NCBI GenBank assembly: GCA_002452745.1
Contig: DKFC01000058.1
Span: 23,726 to 87,725 of the forward strand
Source: Firmicutes bacterium UBA6806
GTDB taxonomy: Bacteria > Bacillota > Clostridia > Peptostreptococcales > Acidaminobacteraceae
Direction of reading: 5' to 3'
DNA length: 64,000 nt
Both the position numbers and the translations under genes were made by a program. Position 1 is the first letter of the stretch; every line of letters starts with the position of its first letter. A model generated the notes under the pieces. The model searched no databases, had not been told where the DNA came from, and was given only the letters and a program-made list of their open reading frames with translations. Positions 1 through 9,655 of this stretch are shown in pieces.

Positions 1-2
1 AA

Positions 3-545
3 TCAGACAAAGATGTTGTCAAATTCATGACAAAAGCAATGTCTGGCATGGGTGGATATTTGGTACTTGCCTTTGTAGCCGCTCAGTTTGTAAAGTACTT
101 TAGCTACACAAACCTGGGTATCATCTTGGCTGTTAGTGGCGCAAATCTTTTAAAGTCAATTGGATTTACTGGATTACCACTTATCCTTACATTTATTGTC
201 GTTGCAGCATTCATCAACCTCTTTATCGGTTCGGCTTCGGCAAAATGGGCAATTATGGCACCAATTTTCGTACCGATGATGTTCCAACTTGGCATTACGC
301 CTGAATTAACTCAGCTTGCCTACAGAATTGGTGACTCTACGACAAACATCATTTCTCCGTTGATGTCCTATTTTGCGGTTATCGTCACTTTTGCTCAAAA
401 ATACGATGAAGATACTGGCATTGGCACACTGATATCGTCCATGATTCCGTATTCACTGGTCTTCTTGGCTGGCTGGACAGTCTTGTTGGTTATCTGGTAT
501 TTTACTGGTCTTCCAATCGGTCCTGGTGCCTATATGACGCTTTAA
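3..545 (+). CDS. AbgT-family transporter (p-aminobenzoyl-glutamate type), C-terminal part
   Basis: The reading frame is open to the left edge, so the true start lies before the window; about 180 C-terminal residues are seen. They contain several hydrophobic segments and the AbgT-family signature around NLFIGSASAKWAIMAPIFVP and the following RIGDSTTNIISPLM block. AbgT proteins are inner-membrane carriers first described for p-aminobenzoyl-glutamate; some members export sulfonamides, so the substrate is not certain. A strong hairpin terminator follows the stop. The next gene is an M20 peptidase; abgT genes are often found beside M20 amidohydrolases, which fits uptake plus cleavage of an acyl-amino acid, but here the two genes have separate transcription signals. 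Confidence 0.85.
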   Translation, partial: SDKDVVKFMTKAMSGMGGYLVLAFVAAQFVKYFSYTNLGIILAVSGANLLKSIGFTGLPLILTFIVVAAFINLFIGSASAKWAIMAPIFVPMMFQLGITPELTQLAYRIGDSTTNIISPLMSYFAVIVTFAQKYDEDTGIGTLISSMIPYSLVFLAGWTVLLVIWYFTGLPIGPGAYMTL

Positions 546-568
546 TCAAAATGATAGAACTTCTTGCT

Positions 569-603
569 GAAAGAAACAGAAATCAATCTGTTTCTTTCGA
601 ATT
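569..603 (+). terminator. Rho-independent terminator of the AbgT gene
   Basis: Perfect 11-bp stem (569-579 with 588-598), 8-nt loop, followed by a T-rich tract. It sits 24 bases after the AbgT stop codon. Confidence 0.85.
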
Positions 604-620
604 TTAATATGGATTTTTAG

Positions 621-626
621 TATAAT
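621..626 (+). promoter_or_regulatory. -10 box for the M20 peptidase gene
   Basis: A perfect TATAAT lies 41 bases before the M20 peptidase start. No good -35 hexamer is visible at 16-18 bp; the expected position falls at the end of the upstream terminator hairpin. Confidence 0.45.
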
Positions 627-666
627 AGTAGTAGAACAGGAACTCACTGTACTTAGGAGGTAAACA

Positions 667-1782
667 ATGATTAATCAAGAACGTCTTGTAAATGAATTTA
701 TGCGCTATGTGCAAATCTCCAGCCCAACTAAGAGCGAATCAGAATTTGCCGGTTTTATCAAAGGAGAATTGGAGGCACTTGGATTTTCTGTCATCATCGA
801 CGATGCAGGTGAGAAAGTCGGCAGCAACAGTGGAAATGTCATTGCAAAATTAGATGGCAATACAGAGGGAGAACCAATCTTATTCAGTTGTCACATGGAC
901 ACAGTTTCTCCAGGCGTTGACATCAAACCTCATATAAAAGATGGCGTCATCTACAGCGACGGAACCACTGTGCTCGGTGCTGATGACAAGGCTGGGATTG
1001 CAGCTATTTTAGAAGCATTAAAAGTCATAAAAGAGGAAAACCGCTCACATGGCCCTCTGGAAATCTCATTTAGCATTTTCGAAGAAGGTGGCTTGCATGG
1101 GGCAAAAAACCTCGACTACAGCCTCTTTAAATCAAAAAAAGCCTTCATCTTGGACAGCGGTGGCGACCCGGGTCAAATTATTATCCAAGGCCCTGCACAA
1201 GATAAAATACATGTAAAGGTTACTGGTAAACCTGCACATGCTGGCGTTTCTCCAGAAGATGGCATCAGTGCCATCATGGTTGCCTCTGAGGCAATCTCAA
1301 ACATGAAACTGCTTAGAATTGACGAGGAAACAACAGCTAACATTGGCAGTATAAACGGAGGCGGCGCAACAAATATCGTCACACCAGAAGTCATCATTGC
1401 CGCTGAAGCACGCTCCCTTGACAATTCAAAACTCTCCGCGCAGTCAAATCATATGAAGGCCTGTTTTGAAGCTGCTGCTGAAAAATTTGGCGCTAAAGTG
1501 GAGGTGGACGTGGTTCGCATGTACAACGCCTTCGCTGTGGATGAATCAGATGAGATTGTCAAAATTACCAAAGAAGCATGTGCCAATATCGGGGTTGAGG
1601 GATTTACGGCATCAACTGGAGGTGGCAGTGATACCAACGTCTTCAACGGAAATGGCATTAAGGCCATCAATTTGGGCATTGGTGAGCGAAAACCACATAC
1701 ACTGGAAGAACACATCTACATCAAAGACCTCACAAAAGTTTCCGAACTTGTTTTGGAACTCATTAAACTTCATACTAAGTAA
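667..1782 (+). CDS. M20 family metallopeptidase, PepT-like
   Basis: 371 residues, close to the usual length of PepT-like M20 peptidases. Metal-ligand and catalytic motifs are intact: SCHMDTV (H76, D78), LGADDKAG (about D106), the catalytic pair EE at 139-140, ILDSGG (D163) and a C-terminal KPHTLEEH (H344). The dimerisation domain sits between roughly 180 and 290. The family hydrolyses tripeptides or N-acyl amino acids in the cytoplasm with two zinc ions; the exact substrate cannot be read from sequence. The start is supported by TAGGAGG 6 bases before ATG. The gene is single, between two terminators, downstream of the AbgT carrier, which suggests a role in using imported peptides or acyl-glutamate. 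Confidence 0.9.
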   Translation: MINQERLVNEFMRYVQISSPTKSESEFAGFIKGELEALGFSVIIDDAGEKVGSNSGNVIAKLDGNTEGEPILFSCHMDTVSPGVDIKPHIKDGVIYSDGTTVLGADDKAGIAAILEALKVIKEENRSHGPLEISFSIFEEGGLHGAKNLDYSLFKSKKAFILDSGGDPGQIIIQGPAQDKIHVKVTGKPAHAGVSPEDGISAIMVASEAISNMKLLRIDEETTANIGSINGGGATNIVTPEVIIAAEARSLDNSKLSAQSNHMKACFEAAAEKFGAKVEVDVVRMYNAFAVDESDEIVKITKEACANIGVEGFTASTGGGSDTNVFNGNGIKAINLGIGERKPHTLEEHIYIKDLTKVSELVLELIKLHTK

Positions 1783-1793
1783 CTGCTAAAAGT

Positions 1794-1858
1794 GCCCCCT
1801 ATGAACAGCCTCACGCCTTTTTTATCCGTGAAAAGTCAGTTCAAGGGGGCTTTTTATT
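1794..1858 (+). terminator. Rho-independent terminator of the M20 peptidase gene
   Basis: Outer stem GCCCCCT/AGGGGGC extended by TGAAC/GTTCA with one bulged A, a second small hairpin (TCACG/CGTGA) in the loop, then a T-rich run. Confidence 0.8.
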
Positions 1859-2057
1859 TTCATTTCTAAATAAATTCCCTCTCAATTAACCTCAAATTAT
1901 GTCATCTTAAACCATCTACAGCTGATCTAACAGGAAATCCCCTCAGCTTCCCACATTACAACAGCTACCCAGTAAGCGGCTATGAACATTGTATCCCTTG
2001 TTGACCTACTGCTTAAACTGGGTATCTATAACTCGTCATAACTTTTAGGAGGAACAC

Positions 2058-4133
2058 ATGACGAGTTTCAGAAACAGACTTTACCTCATTTTTTTTCTGG
2101 TCTTTTTCACAATGACTACTGCTACAATGTTCATCATCTATAGAGAATCTGAAACCATCACAAATCGAATTTCAAAGGAATTCGCATCGCTTTACGCCGT
2201 GGAAGTTGTGGGGGAGATGAATACTGCCATTCAAAGAGAAATTGCACTCTCACAAAAATCAGCCAACACACTTGCAATCTTAGATTGGTTCACCGACGAA
2301 TTCAATCAAGACAAGAAATCCACAGCGATTTCAGAAATCAATCAATTTAACACGCTCTATAAAGATCATAATACCTTTGTGGTGGTGGATGCCAGCAAGA
2401 ACTACTACTACATTGGGATTGATGATACCATCGAAACGTCGGTTCCAAGAGGCCATCTCAGCGAGGCCTTTTATGACGACTTGTGGTATTTTAAAGCTCT
2501 CGACTATGAATCTCCCTATATGCTCAATGTCGATGTAGATAGATTTTTAGGCACCATGCGCGTTTGGATCAACACCAAAGTCTATGATAAAGGACATGTT
2601 ATTGGTGTTATTGGAACAGGGTTATACCTTGATCCCATCATTGATGACATCTTCGGAAATAGTGATTCGTTAAGTGGCAAGGCCGTTATTATAAATGAGC
2701 ACGGTGCGATTCAGCTTGATACGGATCGGTCGAAGATCCTTCAAAATAGCTTTGAGCCAAATCCATCTATTGAACAGACTATTTTCAGATATGCCGATGC
2801 AAGCGCACATCAAGACGAAATTCTCTCATATTTGAATGCACCAGATACGCCTCTTGTTCTCACCCTTCATCAAGGTGAGTATGATTTTATTGTCATCACA
2901 CCTATAAAGGATACCTCGTGGCATGTTGCGACTTTCTTTACTTCACAGGCCATATTTAATTTCCAAAATTTCACACCCATGATAATTGGCGTTATCTTTG
3001 TTTTTATTCCACTTTCCCTCCTCTTGGCATGGATTATCCACAGGATTGCCGTACGTCCACTCGAATCTCTCAACAACAGCTTGTTAAATCAAAGTGTTGA
3101 ATTCGACTTTGAAGTCTACGGCACTGCCAGAAAAGATGAATTTGGCTCTCTTGCGAAAAACATTCAGATAATGAAAAATCAGCTCAATGATTACAGCCGA
3201 AACTTAGAACATGAAATAGGAACCAGAACCCGTGATTTAGAGTCTGCATATACTCAAATTGCCATCAACGAAAAGCGGCTTCATCGGTTATTCACCTCGA
3301 TTCCAGTGGGAATTTTCATTCTCGATCGCGAAAAGAACTATGTCTATGGGAATCCTTTTTTCATCTCTCAGTTTGGCTATGATTCGGAATCAGAATTCAC
3401 CCATCAGTTAAACACGGATTTTAAGCAGTTCTTTGCCTCTGAGGTTCATTACCAAGCATACTGTGACCTAATCACTGGAAAAAACCACACTCTGTCCATT
3501 GAAGTCGAACTCCTCAGAGGCGATCGCACGACTTTTTGGGCTGAAATCTATTTGAACGAAGCCGTTAACGAAACCGCTGACTGGGCATATGAAGGTATCC
3601 TCATCAACATCCAAAATACCAAGGACTATGAGGATAAACTCTTGAACATGGCAGTTACAGACCGCCTGACTTCACTTTACAACAGGCATCACTTCGATCA
3701 TGTGGTCAAAGATGAATTAAGCCGTCATAGCCGCTATGGCGGTTCATTGTCACTAATTGCCTTTGATCTCGATCACTTCAAACAAATCAACGACACCTGG
3801 GGGCATCCAATGGGAGATGAAGTTCTAAAATCAGTTGCTGCAACTGTCAAAGTCATCCTACGCCACACGGACACACTTGCCCGATGGGGCGGCGAAGAAT
3901 TCGTCATCTTGTTGCCAAATACCAGTTTAGAGCAGGCGATGGGGGTTGCCGAAAAAATCCGCAGCCGCATTGAATCTCTTAAGTTTCCAAGAGAAATTCA
4001 TGTGACATCCAGTTTTGGCGTGGCGGAACGTCAACTGGATGAAGAGTATAATACTTGGTTTAGGCGTGCTGACTCAGCACTTTACGAAGCTAAAAGACAA
4101 GGCCGTAACCAAGTCGCCCCGTCAAAGTTCTAA
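2058..4133 (+). CDS. Membrane-bound diguanylate cyclase with Cache-like sensor, HAMP, PAS and GGDEF
   Basis: 691 residues. Order: transmembrane segment at about 8-28, extracytoplasmic sensor of Cache/dCache type to about 305, second transmembrane segment near 311-333, HAMP-like linker, coiled coil, PAS domain (about 415-520), GGDEF domain (about 530-690). The active site reads GGEEF at 611-615. An RxxD product-inhibition site, RHTD at 602-605, lies exactly five residues before it, so the enzyme should make cyclic di-GMP from two GTP and be feedback inhibited. It would couple an external small-molecule signal to c-di-GMP. The start follows AGGAGG. The gene stands alone; no phosphodiesterase is next to it. 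The ligand cannot be named. Confidence 0.9.
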   Translation: MTSFRNRLYLIFFLVFFTMTTATMFIIYRESETITNRISKEFASLYAVEVVGEMNTAIQREIALSQKSANTLAILDWFTDEFNQDKKSTAISEINQFNTLYKDHNTFVVVDASKNYYYIGIDDTIETSVPRGHLSEAFYDDLWYFKALDYESPYMLNVDVDRFLGTMRVWINTKVYDKGHVIGVIGTGLYLDPIIDDIFGNSDSLSGKAVIINEHGAIQLDTDRSKILQNSFEPNPSIEQTIFRYADASAHQDEILSYLNAPDTPLVLTLHQGEYDFIVITPIKDTSWHVATFFTSQAIFNFQNFTPMIIGVIFVFIPLSLLLAWIIHRIAVRPLESLNNSLLNQSVEFDFEVYGTARKDEFGSLAKNIQIMKNQLNDYSRNLEHEIGTRTRDLESAYTQIAINEKRLHRLFTSIPVGIFILDREKNYVYGNPFFISQFGYDSESEFTHQLNTDFKQFFASEVHYQAYCDLITGKNHTLSIEVELLRGDRTTFWAEIYLNEAVNETADWAYEGILINIQNTKDYEDKLLNMAVTDRLTSLYNRHHFDHVVKDELSRHSRYGGSLSLIAFDLDHFKQINDTWGHPMGDEVLKSVAATVKVILRHTDTLARWGGEEFVILLPNTSLEQAMGVAEKIRSRIESLKFPREIHVTSSFGVAERQLDEEYNTWFRRADSALYEAKRQGRNQVAPSKF

Positions 4134-4160
4134 AGACAGATAGTTGAATGAGTCCAAATA

Positions 4161-4198
4161 AAAAAACGATGGAAAAATAAATTTTCCCATCGTTTTTT
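4161..4198. terminator. Bidirectional terminator between the GGDEF gene and atpC
   Basis: Stem ACGATGG-AAAA with TTTTCCCATCGT (one bulge), flanked by an A run on the left and a T run on the right, so it can end transcription of the GGDEF gene and of the converging atp operon. Confidence 0.85.
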
Positions 4199-4201
4199 AT
4201 A

Positions 4202-4618
4202 TTATCTGTTTTCATACAATCTGATTCGATTGATCGCTCTTTCAAGCGCAGCTTTCGCCCTTACGACATCAATCTCTTTACTTTCCACCTTGTGAACATG
4301 AAGTCTGTTTTCCGCTCTTTCCTTAGCTTTTTCAGCACGTTTGATGTCAATTTCATCAGACCACTCAGCAGAGTTTGTAATAATCGTCACTTTTTCTTCG
4401 TTGATAATTACAAATCCCTCTGTACAGGCTGCCCATCTATACGTCGAATCATCTTGGCGAACACGTATACTCCCTATTTTCACAGGTGCCACAAGAGGCT
4501 CATGGTCATATAAAATTCCTAAATCTCCCTCAGTTGTTCTGACAATTGCCATATCCGTCTCACCTTCAAAGAAGACTCGATCAGGCGTTACAACTTCAAG
4601 ATTGAATTTTTTGCCCAT
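4202..4618 (-). CDS. atpC: ATP synthase F1 epsilon subunit
   Basis: 138 residues with the N-terminal beta-sandwich (starting KFNLEVVTPDRVFFEGETDM) and the C-terminal helical hairpin rich in Arg, Lys, Glu and Ala. Epsilon links gamma to the c-ring and can inhibit ATP hydrolysis. It is the last gene of the atp operon, 14 bases after atpD, and ends directly at a bidirectional terminator. Length and position are normal. Confidence 0.95.
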   Translation of the reverse strand: MGKKFNLEVVTPDRVFFEGETDMAIVRTTEGDLGILYDHEPLVAPVKIGSIRVRQDDSTYRWAACTEGFVIINEEKVTIITNSAEWSDEIDIKRAEKAKERAENRLHVHKVESKEIDVVRAKAALERAINRIRLYENR

Positions 4619-4632
4619 CTACAACACCCCCA

Positions 4633-6036
4633 TTACGCTTTACTGCTTTTGTATTTTTCAACTACATCTTCAATAGAACCGCAATAGAGGAACATTTGCT
4701 CAGGAATATCATCGTGAAGACCATCTAAGATTTCTCTAAAACCTCTTACTGTCTCTTTAACAGGAACGTATTTACCGCTAAATCCTGTAAACTGTTCTGC
4801 AACTGTAAATGGTTGAGATAAAAATCTTTGGATTTTACGTGCACGGTTAACAACTAACTTATCTTCATCTGATAATTCGTCCATTCCTAGAATTGCAATG
4901 ATATCTTGAAGTTCATTATATCTTTGGAGAATTTCTTGCACATCACGAGCAACCCCGTAATGTTCGTTTCCAACAACATCTGGCGTCAAGATTCTCGAAG
5001 TTGAATCCAATGGGTCAACCGCAGGATAAATCCCAAGCTCAGAAATTTTTCTCGATAAAACAGTCGTTGCATCAAGATGCGAGAAAGTCGTTGCAGGAGC
5101 TGGGTCAGTAAGGTCATCCGCAGGAACATAGACTGCCTGTACGGAAGTGATTGATCCTTTTGTAGTGGATGTGATTCTCTCTTGCAGAGCACCCATGTCA
5201 GTTGCAAGTGTTGGTTGATATCCAACCGCAGAAGGCATACGACCAAGAAGTGCCGAAACCTCTGAACCAGCTTGTGTAAATCTAAAGATATTGTCTATAA
5301 ATAGAAGAACGTCTTTTCCCTCTGTATCACGGAAATACTCAGCCATTGTAAGTCCAGTAAGACCAACTCTCATTCTAGCTCCCGGCGGTTCATTCATCTG
5401 TCCGAAAACCAGCGTTGTCTTATCCAATACGCCTGAATCCTTCATTTCGTGATAGAGGTCATTCCCCTCTCTCGTTCTCTCACCAACGCCAGCAAAAACA
5501 GAAAGTCCGCTGTGATTTGTTGCGATGTTGTTGATGAGTTCCTGAATGATAACAGTCTTACCAACTCCAGCACCGCCGAAGAGTCCGATTTTACCACCCT
5601 TTGAATAAGGGGCAATCAGGTCGATGACCTTGATGCCTGTTTCGAGCATTTCTGCTGTGGTTCCCTGTTCAACAAAGGCAGGTGCCTCTCTGTGAATTGG
5701 CCAAAACTCAGCATCATCTCTTGTTATCTCTCCAGCTTCATCAATGGTTTCACCCAGTACATTAATGAGTCTTCCCAAAGTTGCCTTGCCCACTGGAACA
5801 GATATTGGCGCTCCTGTTGCAATTGCGTCGATGCCTCTAATAAGTCCATCTGTAGAACTCATGGCAACCGCTCTAACCGTATTATCACCTGTATGCTGCA
5901 TTACTTCCGCAACAACATGGATATCCTTATAATCTATTGTTACCGCATCATAAATATTAGGAAGCTGATCGGCTTCAAATCTAATATCGAGTACAGGTCC
6001 AATGATTTGCACGATTTTACCAACCGCTTGATCCAT
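4633..6036 (-). CDS. atpD: ATP synthase F1 beta subunit (catalytic)
   Basis: 467 residues. Walker A is GGAGVGKT, with the GERTREGNDLYHEM block, Walker B VLLFIDNIFRF and the DELSEED-like DELSDED segment near the C terminus. This subunit holds the catalytic nucleotide sites of the F1 head. The start is preceded by AAGGGAG. A 101-base gap separates it from atpG, longer than the other gaps in the operon; the gap contains short dyads but no clear terminator. Confidence 0.97.
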   Translation of the reverse strand: MDQAVGKIVQIIGPVLDIRFEADQLPNIYDAVTIDYKDIHVVAEVMQHTGDNTVRAVAMSSTDGLIRGIDAIATGAPISVPVGKATLGRLINVLGETIDEAGEITRDDAEFWPIHREAPAFVEQGTTAEMLETGIKVIDLIAPYSKGGKIGLFGGAGVGKTVIIQELINNIATNHSGLSVFAGVGERTREGNDLYHEMKDSGVLDKTTLVFGQMNEPPGARMRVGLTGLTMAEYFRDTEGKDVLLFIDNIFRFTQAGSEVSALLGRMPSAVGYQPTLATDMGALQERITSTTKGSITSVQAVYVPADDLTDPAPATTFSHLDATTVLSRKISELGIYPAVDPLDSTSRILTPDVVGNEHYGVARDVQEILQRYNELQDIIAILGMDELSDEDKLVVNRARKIQRFLSQPFTVAEQFTGFSGKYVPVKETVRGFREILDGLHDDIPEQMFLYCGSIEDVVEKYKSSKA

Positions 6037-6137
6037 ACTCTCTCACTCCCTTTCAATTGAATTTCGAGTTATTTGATCCGTCAATTCACGCATGCGCTTA
6101 TGGCCTTCATGCCAAAAGCCACACACTTTCTGCCGGA

Positions 6138-6998
6138 TTATTTAAGTGCCTCAGCACCACCAACGATTTCTGTGATTTCTTGCGTAATAGCTGCCTGACG
6201 TGCCTGGTTATACGAAAGTGACAGCTCATCAATGATTTCTTCTGCATTGTCTGAGGCACTTTCCATCGCCATTCTTCTAGCTGCCTGTTCAGAAGCAGCC
6301 GATTCAATCAGGCCACCATAAATCGTACTTTCAACATACTTTGGAATGACGTATTTCAGTACTTCCTCAGCAGATGGCTCATAGTTGACAAATTCTTCAC
6401 TTTCGGACTTTTCAGTCTCATGATCATGCGCAATCGGCAGAAGTTGTATGACCGTTGGCACTTGAGAAATCGTACTGACAAATCTGGTGTACACCAGCTT
6501 CACAGCGTCGACATCACCTGAATCAAACGCTGCAATTGCCTTTTTGGCAATATTAGCAGCATCTATATACTCAGGCTTCTCTGAAATCTGTTGAATTTGA
6601 TCTTCGATTTCAAACCCGTGATGGGTGATGATATCAAAAGCTCTTTTTCCAATTGTAATGAATTTGGCATCGTTTTTATCTTCCACTTCACTGATTGCCG
6701 CTTTTATGACGTTGACATTGTAGCCGCCACAAAGACCCCTATCGCCTGAAATGACAACATAGAGAGTCTTTTTAATCTCGTGTTCGGCAACATACCGCAT
6801 GCGGATGCTGTTGTCCTCACCGAGTATATCCTGAACTGCTTTTCTTACGGTTTCAAAATAGGGCTTTGTAATGTCCATTTTGTCTCTTGCTCTTTTCAGC
6901 TTTGCAGTAGACACTAATTCCATCGCTTTGGTAATCTGCATGGTGCTATTAACGCTACGTATTTTACGCTTTATATCACGCGTATTACTTCCTGCCAT
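6138..6998 (-). CDS. atpG: ATP synthase F1 gamma subunit
   Basis: 286 residues with the typical N-terminal helix (MAGSNTRDIKRKIRSVNSTM, then QITKAMELVSTAKL), the SGDRGLCGGYN block and the C-terminal helix with the SLSYNQARQAAITQEITEIV signature. Gamma is the rotating shaft that couples the Na+ or H+ driven c-ring to the alpha3beta3 head. It lies 25 bases after atpA with a GGAGGG ribosome binding site. Confidence 0.96.
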   Translation of the reverse strand: MAGSNTRDIKRKIRSVNSTMQITKAMELVSTAKLKRARDKMDITKPYFETVRKAVQDILGEDNSIRMRYVAEHEIKKTLYVVISGDRGLCGGYNVNVIKAAISEVEDKNDAKFITIGKRAFDIITHHGFEIEDQIQQISEKPEYIDAANIAKKAIAAFDSGDVDAVKLVYTRFVSTISQVPTVIQLLPIAHDHETEKSESEEFVNYEPSAEEVLKYVIPKYVESTIYGGLIESAASEQAARRMAMESASDNAEEIIDELSLSYNQARQAAITQEITEIVGGAEALK

Positions 6999-7023
6999 TA
7001 TTAGTCCCTCCTATAAGGAAGTT

Positions 7024-8535
7024 TTACTCTACTTCAAAGCTGGCTTTGAACTCGCCAATTGCAGCTTTAAGTTTTTCTTCCATTTCCTCAGATAATGCAC
7101 CTGTACTGACGATGCTCTTACCGATTTCAGAATAGTTGAGATCAAGGAACTCAAGATATTCTGCTTCAAATTTACGGATATCCTTAACGTCAACATCCAT
7201 GAGATATTTGTTAACAACTGCATAAATCATCATAACTTGATGTTCTACAGCCATAGGCTTATATTGAGGTTGCTTTAAGATTTCCATCAGTCGCTCACCA
7301 TGATCCAGAGTTGCTTTTGTTTCTTTATCAAGTTCAGAACCAAATTGAGCAAACGCTGCAAGCTCACGATACTGTGCAAGCTCCAGTTTGATCTTACTGG
7401 CAACTTTTTTCATCGCCTTAATTTGTGCAGAACCACCAACCCTCGATACTGAAATCCCTGGGTTAACCGCAGGTCTTTGTCCTGAGTTGAAAAGTTCTGT
7501 TTCAAGATATATCTGTCCATCTGTGATGGAAATAACATTTGTTGGAATGTAGGCTGAAACGTCGCCTGCTTGAGTTTCGATGACAGGCAGCGCCGTAATC
7601 GAACCCCCACCCAATTTATCACTGAGTTTAGCCGCTCTTTCAAGAAGTCTTGAATGCAGGTAGAATACATCCCCTGGGAACGCTTCACGTCCTGGTGGTC
7701 TCCTTAGAAGCAAGGACATGGCACGATAAGCCACGGCATGTTTGGAAAGGTCATCATATACAATTAACACGTGTTTGCCATTGTACATGAGCTCTTCAGC
7801 CATAGAAACCCCTGAGTAAGGTGCAATATACTGAAGTGGCGCTGGGTCAGCAGCAGATGCCACTACGACACAGGTGTAATCCATTGCGCCATGATCTTCG
7901 AGTTGCTTTACGATTTGGGCAACAGTTGATTTCTTTTGTCCAATTGCAACGTAGATACAATAGACATCTGTGTTTTTTTGATTGATAATCGTATCAATTG
8001 CAATAGCTGTTTTACCAGTTTGCTTATCGCCGATAATCAACTCACGTTGTCCCCTTCCAATCGGAATCATTGAGTCAATTGACTTAATCCCAGTTTGAAG
8101 GGGTTCATTTACAGATTTACGATCAATAACACCTGACGATTTAGCTTCGATTGGTCTAAATTTATCAGATGGAATCGGTCCCTTGCCGTCAATTGGCTGT
8201 CCAAGCGCATTGACAACACGTCCAAAGATTTTTTCTCCAACAGGGACTTCAACAACTTTTTCAGTTCTCTTGACTAAGTCGCCTTCTTTTATATTTTGGT
8301 CTGATCCAAATAAAACGACACCGACACTATCTTCTTCAAGGTTGAGAACCATTCCGAAAACTTCATTCGGAAATTCTAGCAGCTCTCCAGCCATACATTT
8401 TTGTAGGCCGTGAACTCTGGCAATACCATCGCCAACTTGAATTACAGTACCGGTATCCTCTACTTGAAGCTTAGACTCATATTTCTTAATCTGTGCTTTA
8501 ATCACAGAACTAATTTCTTCTGGTCTTAGATTCAT
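7024..8535 (-). CDS. atpA: ATP synthase F1 alpha subunit
   Basis: 503 residues from the start chosen here. Walker A is GDKQTGKT; the ALPVIETQAGDVSAYIPTN and PGISVSRVGGSAQ blocks are typical of alpha. The frame can be extended by three codons to a GTG, but that codon lies one base from the GGGAG ribosome binding site; the ATG at 8535 is correctly spaced and gives the usual MNLRPEEISS beginning. Alpha carries the non-catalytic nucleotide sites of F1. It is 16 bases after atpH in the operon. Confidence 0.97.
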   Translation of the reverse strand: MNLRPEEISSVIKAQIKKYESKLQVEDTGTVIQVGDGIARVHGLQKCMAGELLEFPNEVFGMVLNLEEDSVGVVLFGSDQNIKEGDLVKRTEKVVEVPVGEKIFGRVVNALGQPIDGKGPIPSDKFRPIEAKSSGVIDRKSVNEPLQTGIKSIDSMIPIGRGQRELIIGDKQTGKTAIAIDTIINQKNTDVYCIYVAIGQKKSTVAQIVKQLEDHGAMDYTCVVVASAADPAPLQYIAPYSGVSMAEELMYNGKHVLIVYDDLSKHAVAYRAMSLLLRRPPGREAFPGDVFYLHSRLLERAAKLSDKLGGGSITALPVIETQAGDVSAYIPTNVISITDGQIYLETELFNSGQRPAVNPGISVSRVGGSAQIKAMKKVASKIKLELAQYRELAAFAQFGSELDKETKATLDHGERLMEILKQPQYKPMAVEHQVMMIYAVVNKYLMDVDVKDIRKFEAEYLEFLDLNYSEIGKSIVSTGALSEEMEEKLKAAIGEFKASFEVE

Positions 8536-8551
8536 GTCTAACACTCTCCCA

Positions 8552-9094
8552 TTAAACTATTATTTGCGTTAAACCTTCAAGCATACCTTCTAGCTTGTAC
8601 TTAACGGATCCATCAATGACTTGGTCACCCCATTTAATGATCATCCCGCCGATTAAATCCTTATTGACAAGTTGATTGATTTCAACTTTTCTTCCAGTTT
8701 TAATCGTGAGTTTTTCCATTAATACACTGAGTTCCGATTCAGTTAACGGCAAAACTGTCTCAACAGTTACCTTTGCTATCCCTTTGTAATCATTCACCCT
8801 TTCATCGAAAGCTGCTTTGATTTCCAGGATATCTGCGCCTCTTTTTTTATCGAGGATTATGTTGATGAAATTTAGAAGACTTACAGAAACCCTCTCTGCG
8901 AAAATTTCATGTATAATCTTTTTCTTTTCATCAAAATTGATCTTCGGCGTTTTAAAAATCTCAAACAGCTCAGGATATTCTATAAAACTAGCTGCTATAA
9001 AATCGAATTCATCTTTAAAGCGATCAATTGCAGATTCTTCCTTTGCAACTTCAAATAGAGCTTCTGAATACGTTTTACTAACTAATTCTGCCAT
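8552..9094 (-). CDS. atpH: ATP synthase F1 delta subunit
   Basis: 180 residues with the helical N-terminal domain (VSKTYSEALFEVAKEE) and the C-terminal block VNKDLIGGMIIKWGDQVIDGSVKYKL that is characteristic of delta/OSCP. Delta connects the peripheral stalk (b) to the top of F1. Its start overlaps the end of atpF by 13 bases, so translation is probably coupled. Confidence 0.95.
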   Translation of the reverse strand: MAELVSKTYSEALFEVAKEESAIDRFKDEFDFIAASFIEYPELFEIFKTPKINFDEKKKIIHEIFAERVSVSLLNFINIILDKKRGADILEIKAAFDERVNDYKGIAKVTVETVLPLTESELSVLMEKLTIKTGRKVEINQLVNKDLIGGMIIKWGDQVIDGSVKYKLEGMLEGLTQIIV

Positions 9095-9615
9095 TGAACT
9101 TCACCTACTTCATTGATGAACTTGTTAATAAGTTCTCGATGGTCTGCTTCATTGAGATCTTTTTCAACCACTCTTGAAGCTGCCATGATAGTAAGTTCAG
9201 ATATTTGATCTTTTAACTCATTCACCGCTTTAATTCTTTCTCTTTCAAGTTCTCTATGAGCATTGAGTTTCATTGCGTCCACTTCGGTTTCAGCTGCTTT
9301 TACGATTTCAAAGGCTCTGTTCTCAGCACGAAGCGTATGCTTCTTAATGATTTCTTTACCTTCGTCATCAGCTGTCTGAAGTTTTGCTTCATAATCTGAT
9401 TTAAGTTGATTTGCATCATCTTCCAGACGCTGTGCCACAGCGATTTGCTCCTTGATCTCAGCTTCTCTGTTCTTCACAAAAGAAGTTACAGGACCAAATA
9501 AAAACTTTCTAAGAATCAAATATAGGATGAATGTATTAATCAACTGGAATGCAAACGTCCAGCTTATCTCCACAAGTCCTAATCGCAGGCTTGCAGTTGC
9601 GAGTTCCATACTCAT
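9082..9615 (-). CDS. atpF: ATP synthase Fo b subunit
   Basis: 177 residues: one transmembrane helix near residues 16-36 (TFAFQLINTFILYLILRKFLF) followed by a long charged helix, the dimeric peripheral stalk. A GGAGGATCAAC ribosome binding site precedes the ATG; a second ATG two codons later is also possible. It overlaps atpH by 13 bases and follows the single-hairpin c gene. Confidence 0.95.
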   Translation of the reverse strand: MSMELATASLRLGLVEISWTFAFQLINTFILYLILRKFLFGPVTSFVKNREAEIKEQIAVAQRLEDDANQLKSDYEAKLQTADDEGKEIIKKHTLRAENRAFEIVKAAETEVDAMKLNAHRELERERIKAVNELKDQISELTIMAASRVVEKDLNEADHRELINKFINEVGEVQWQN

Positions 9616-9655
9616 GTTGATCCTCCTTTTCAGGGATTAAAATCCTATATTTTGA

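Noticed and set aside
6037..6137. Extra small gene between atpD and atpG
   Set aside because: The 101-base gap has dyads but no frame with a start and ribosome binding site; an overlapping 66-codon frame lies inside atpG in another register.
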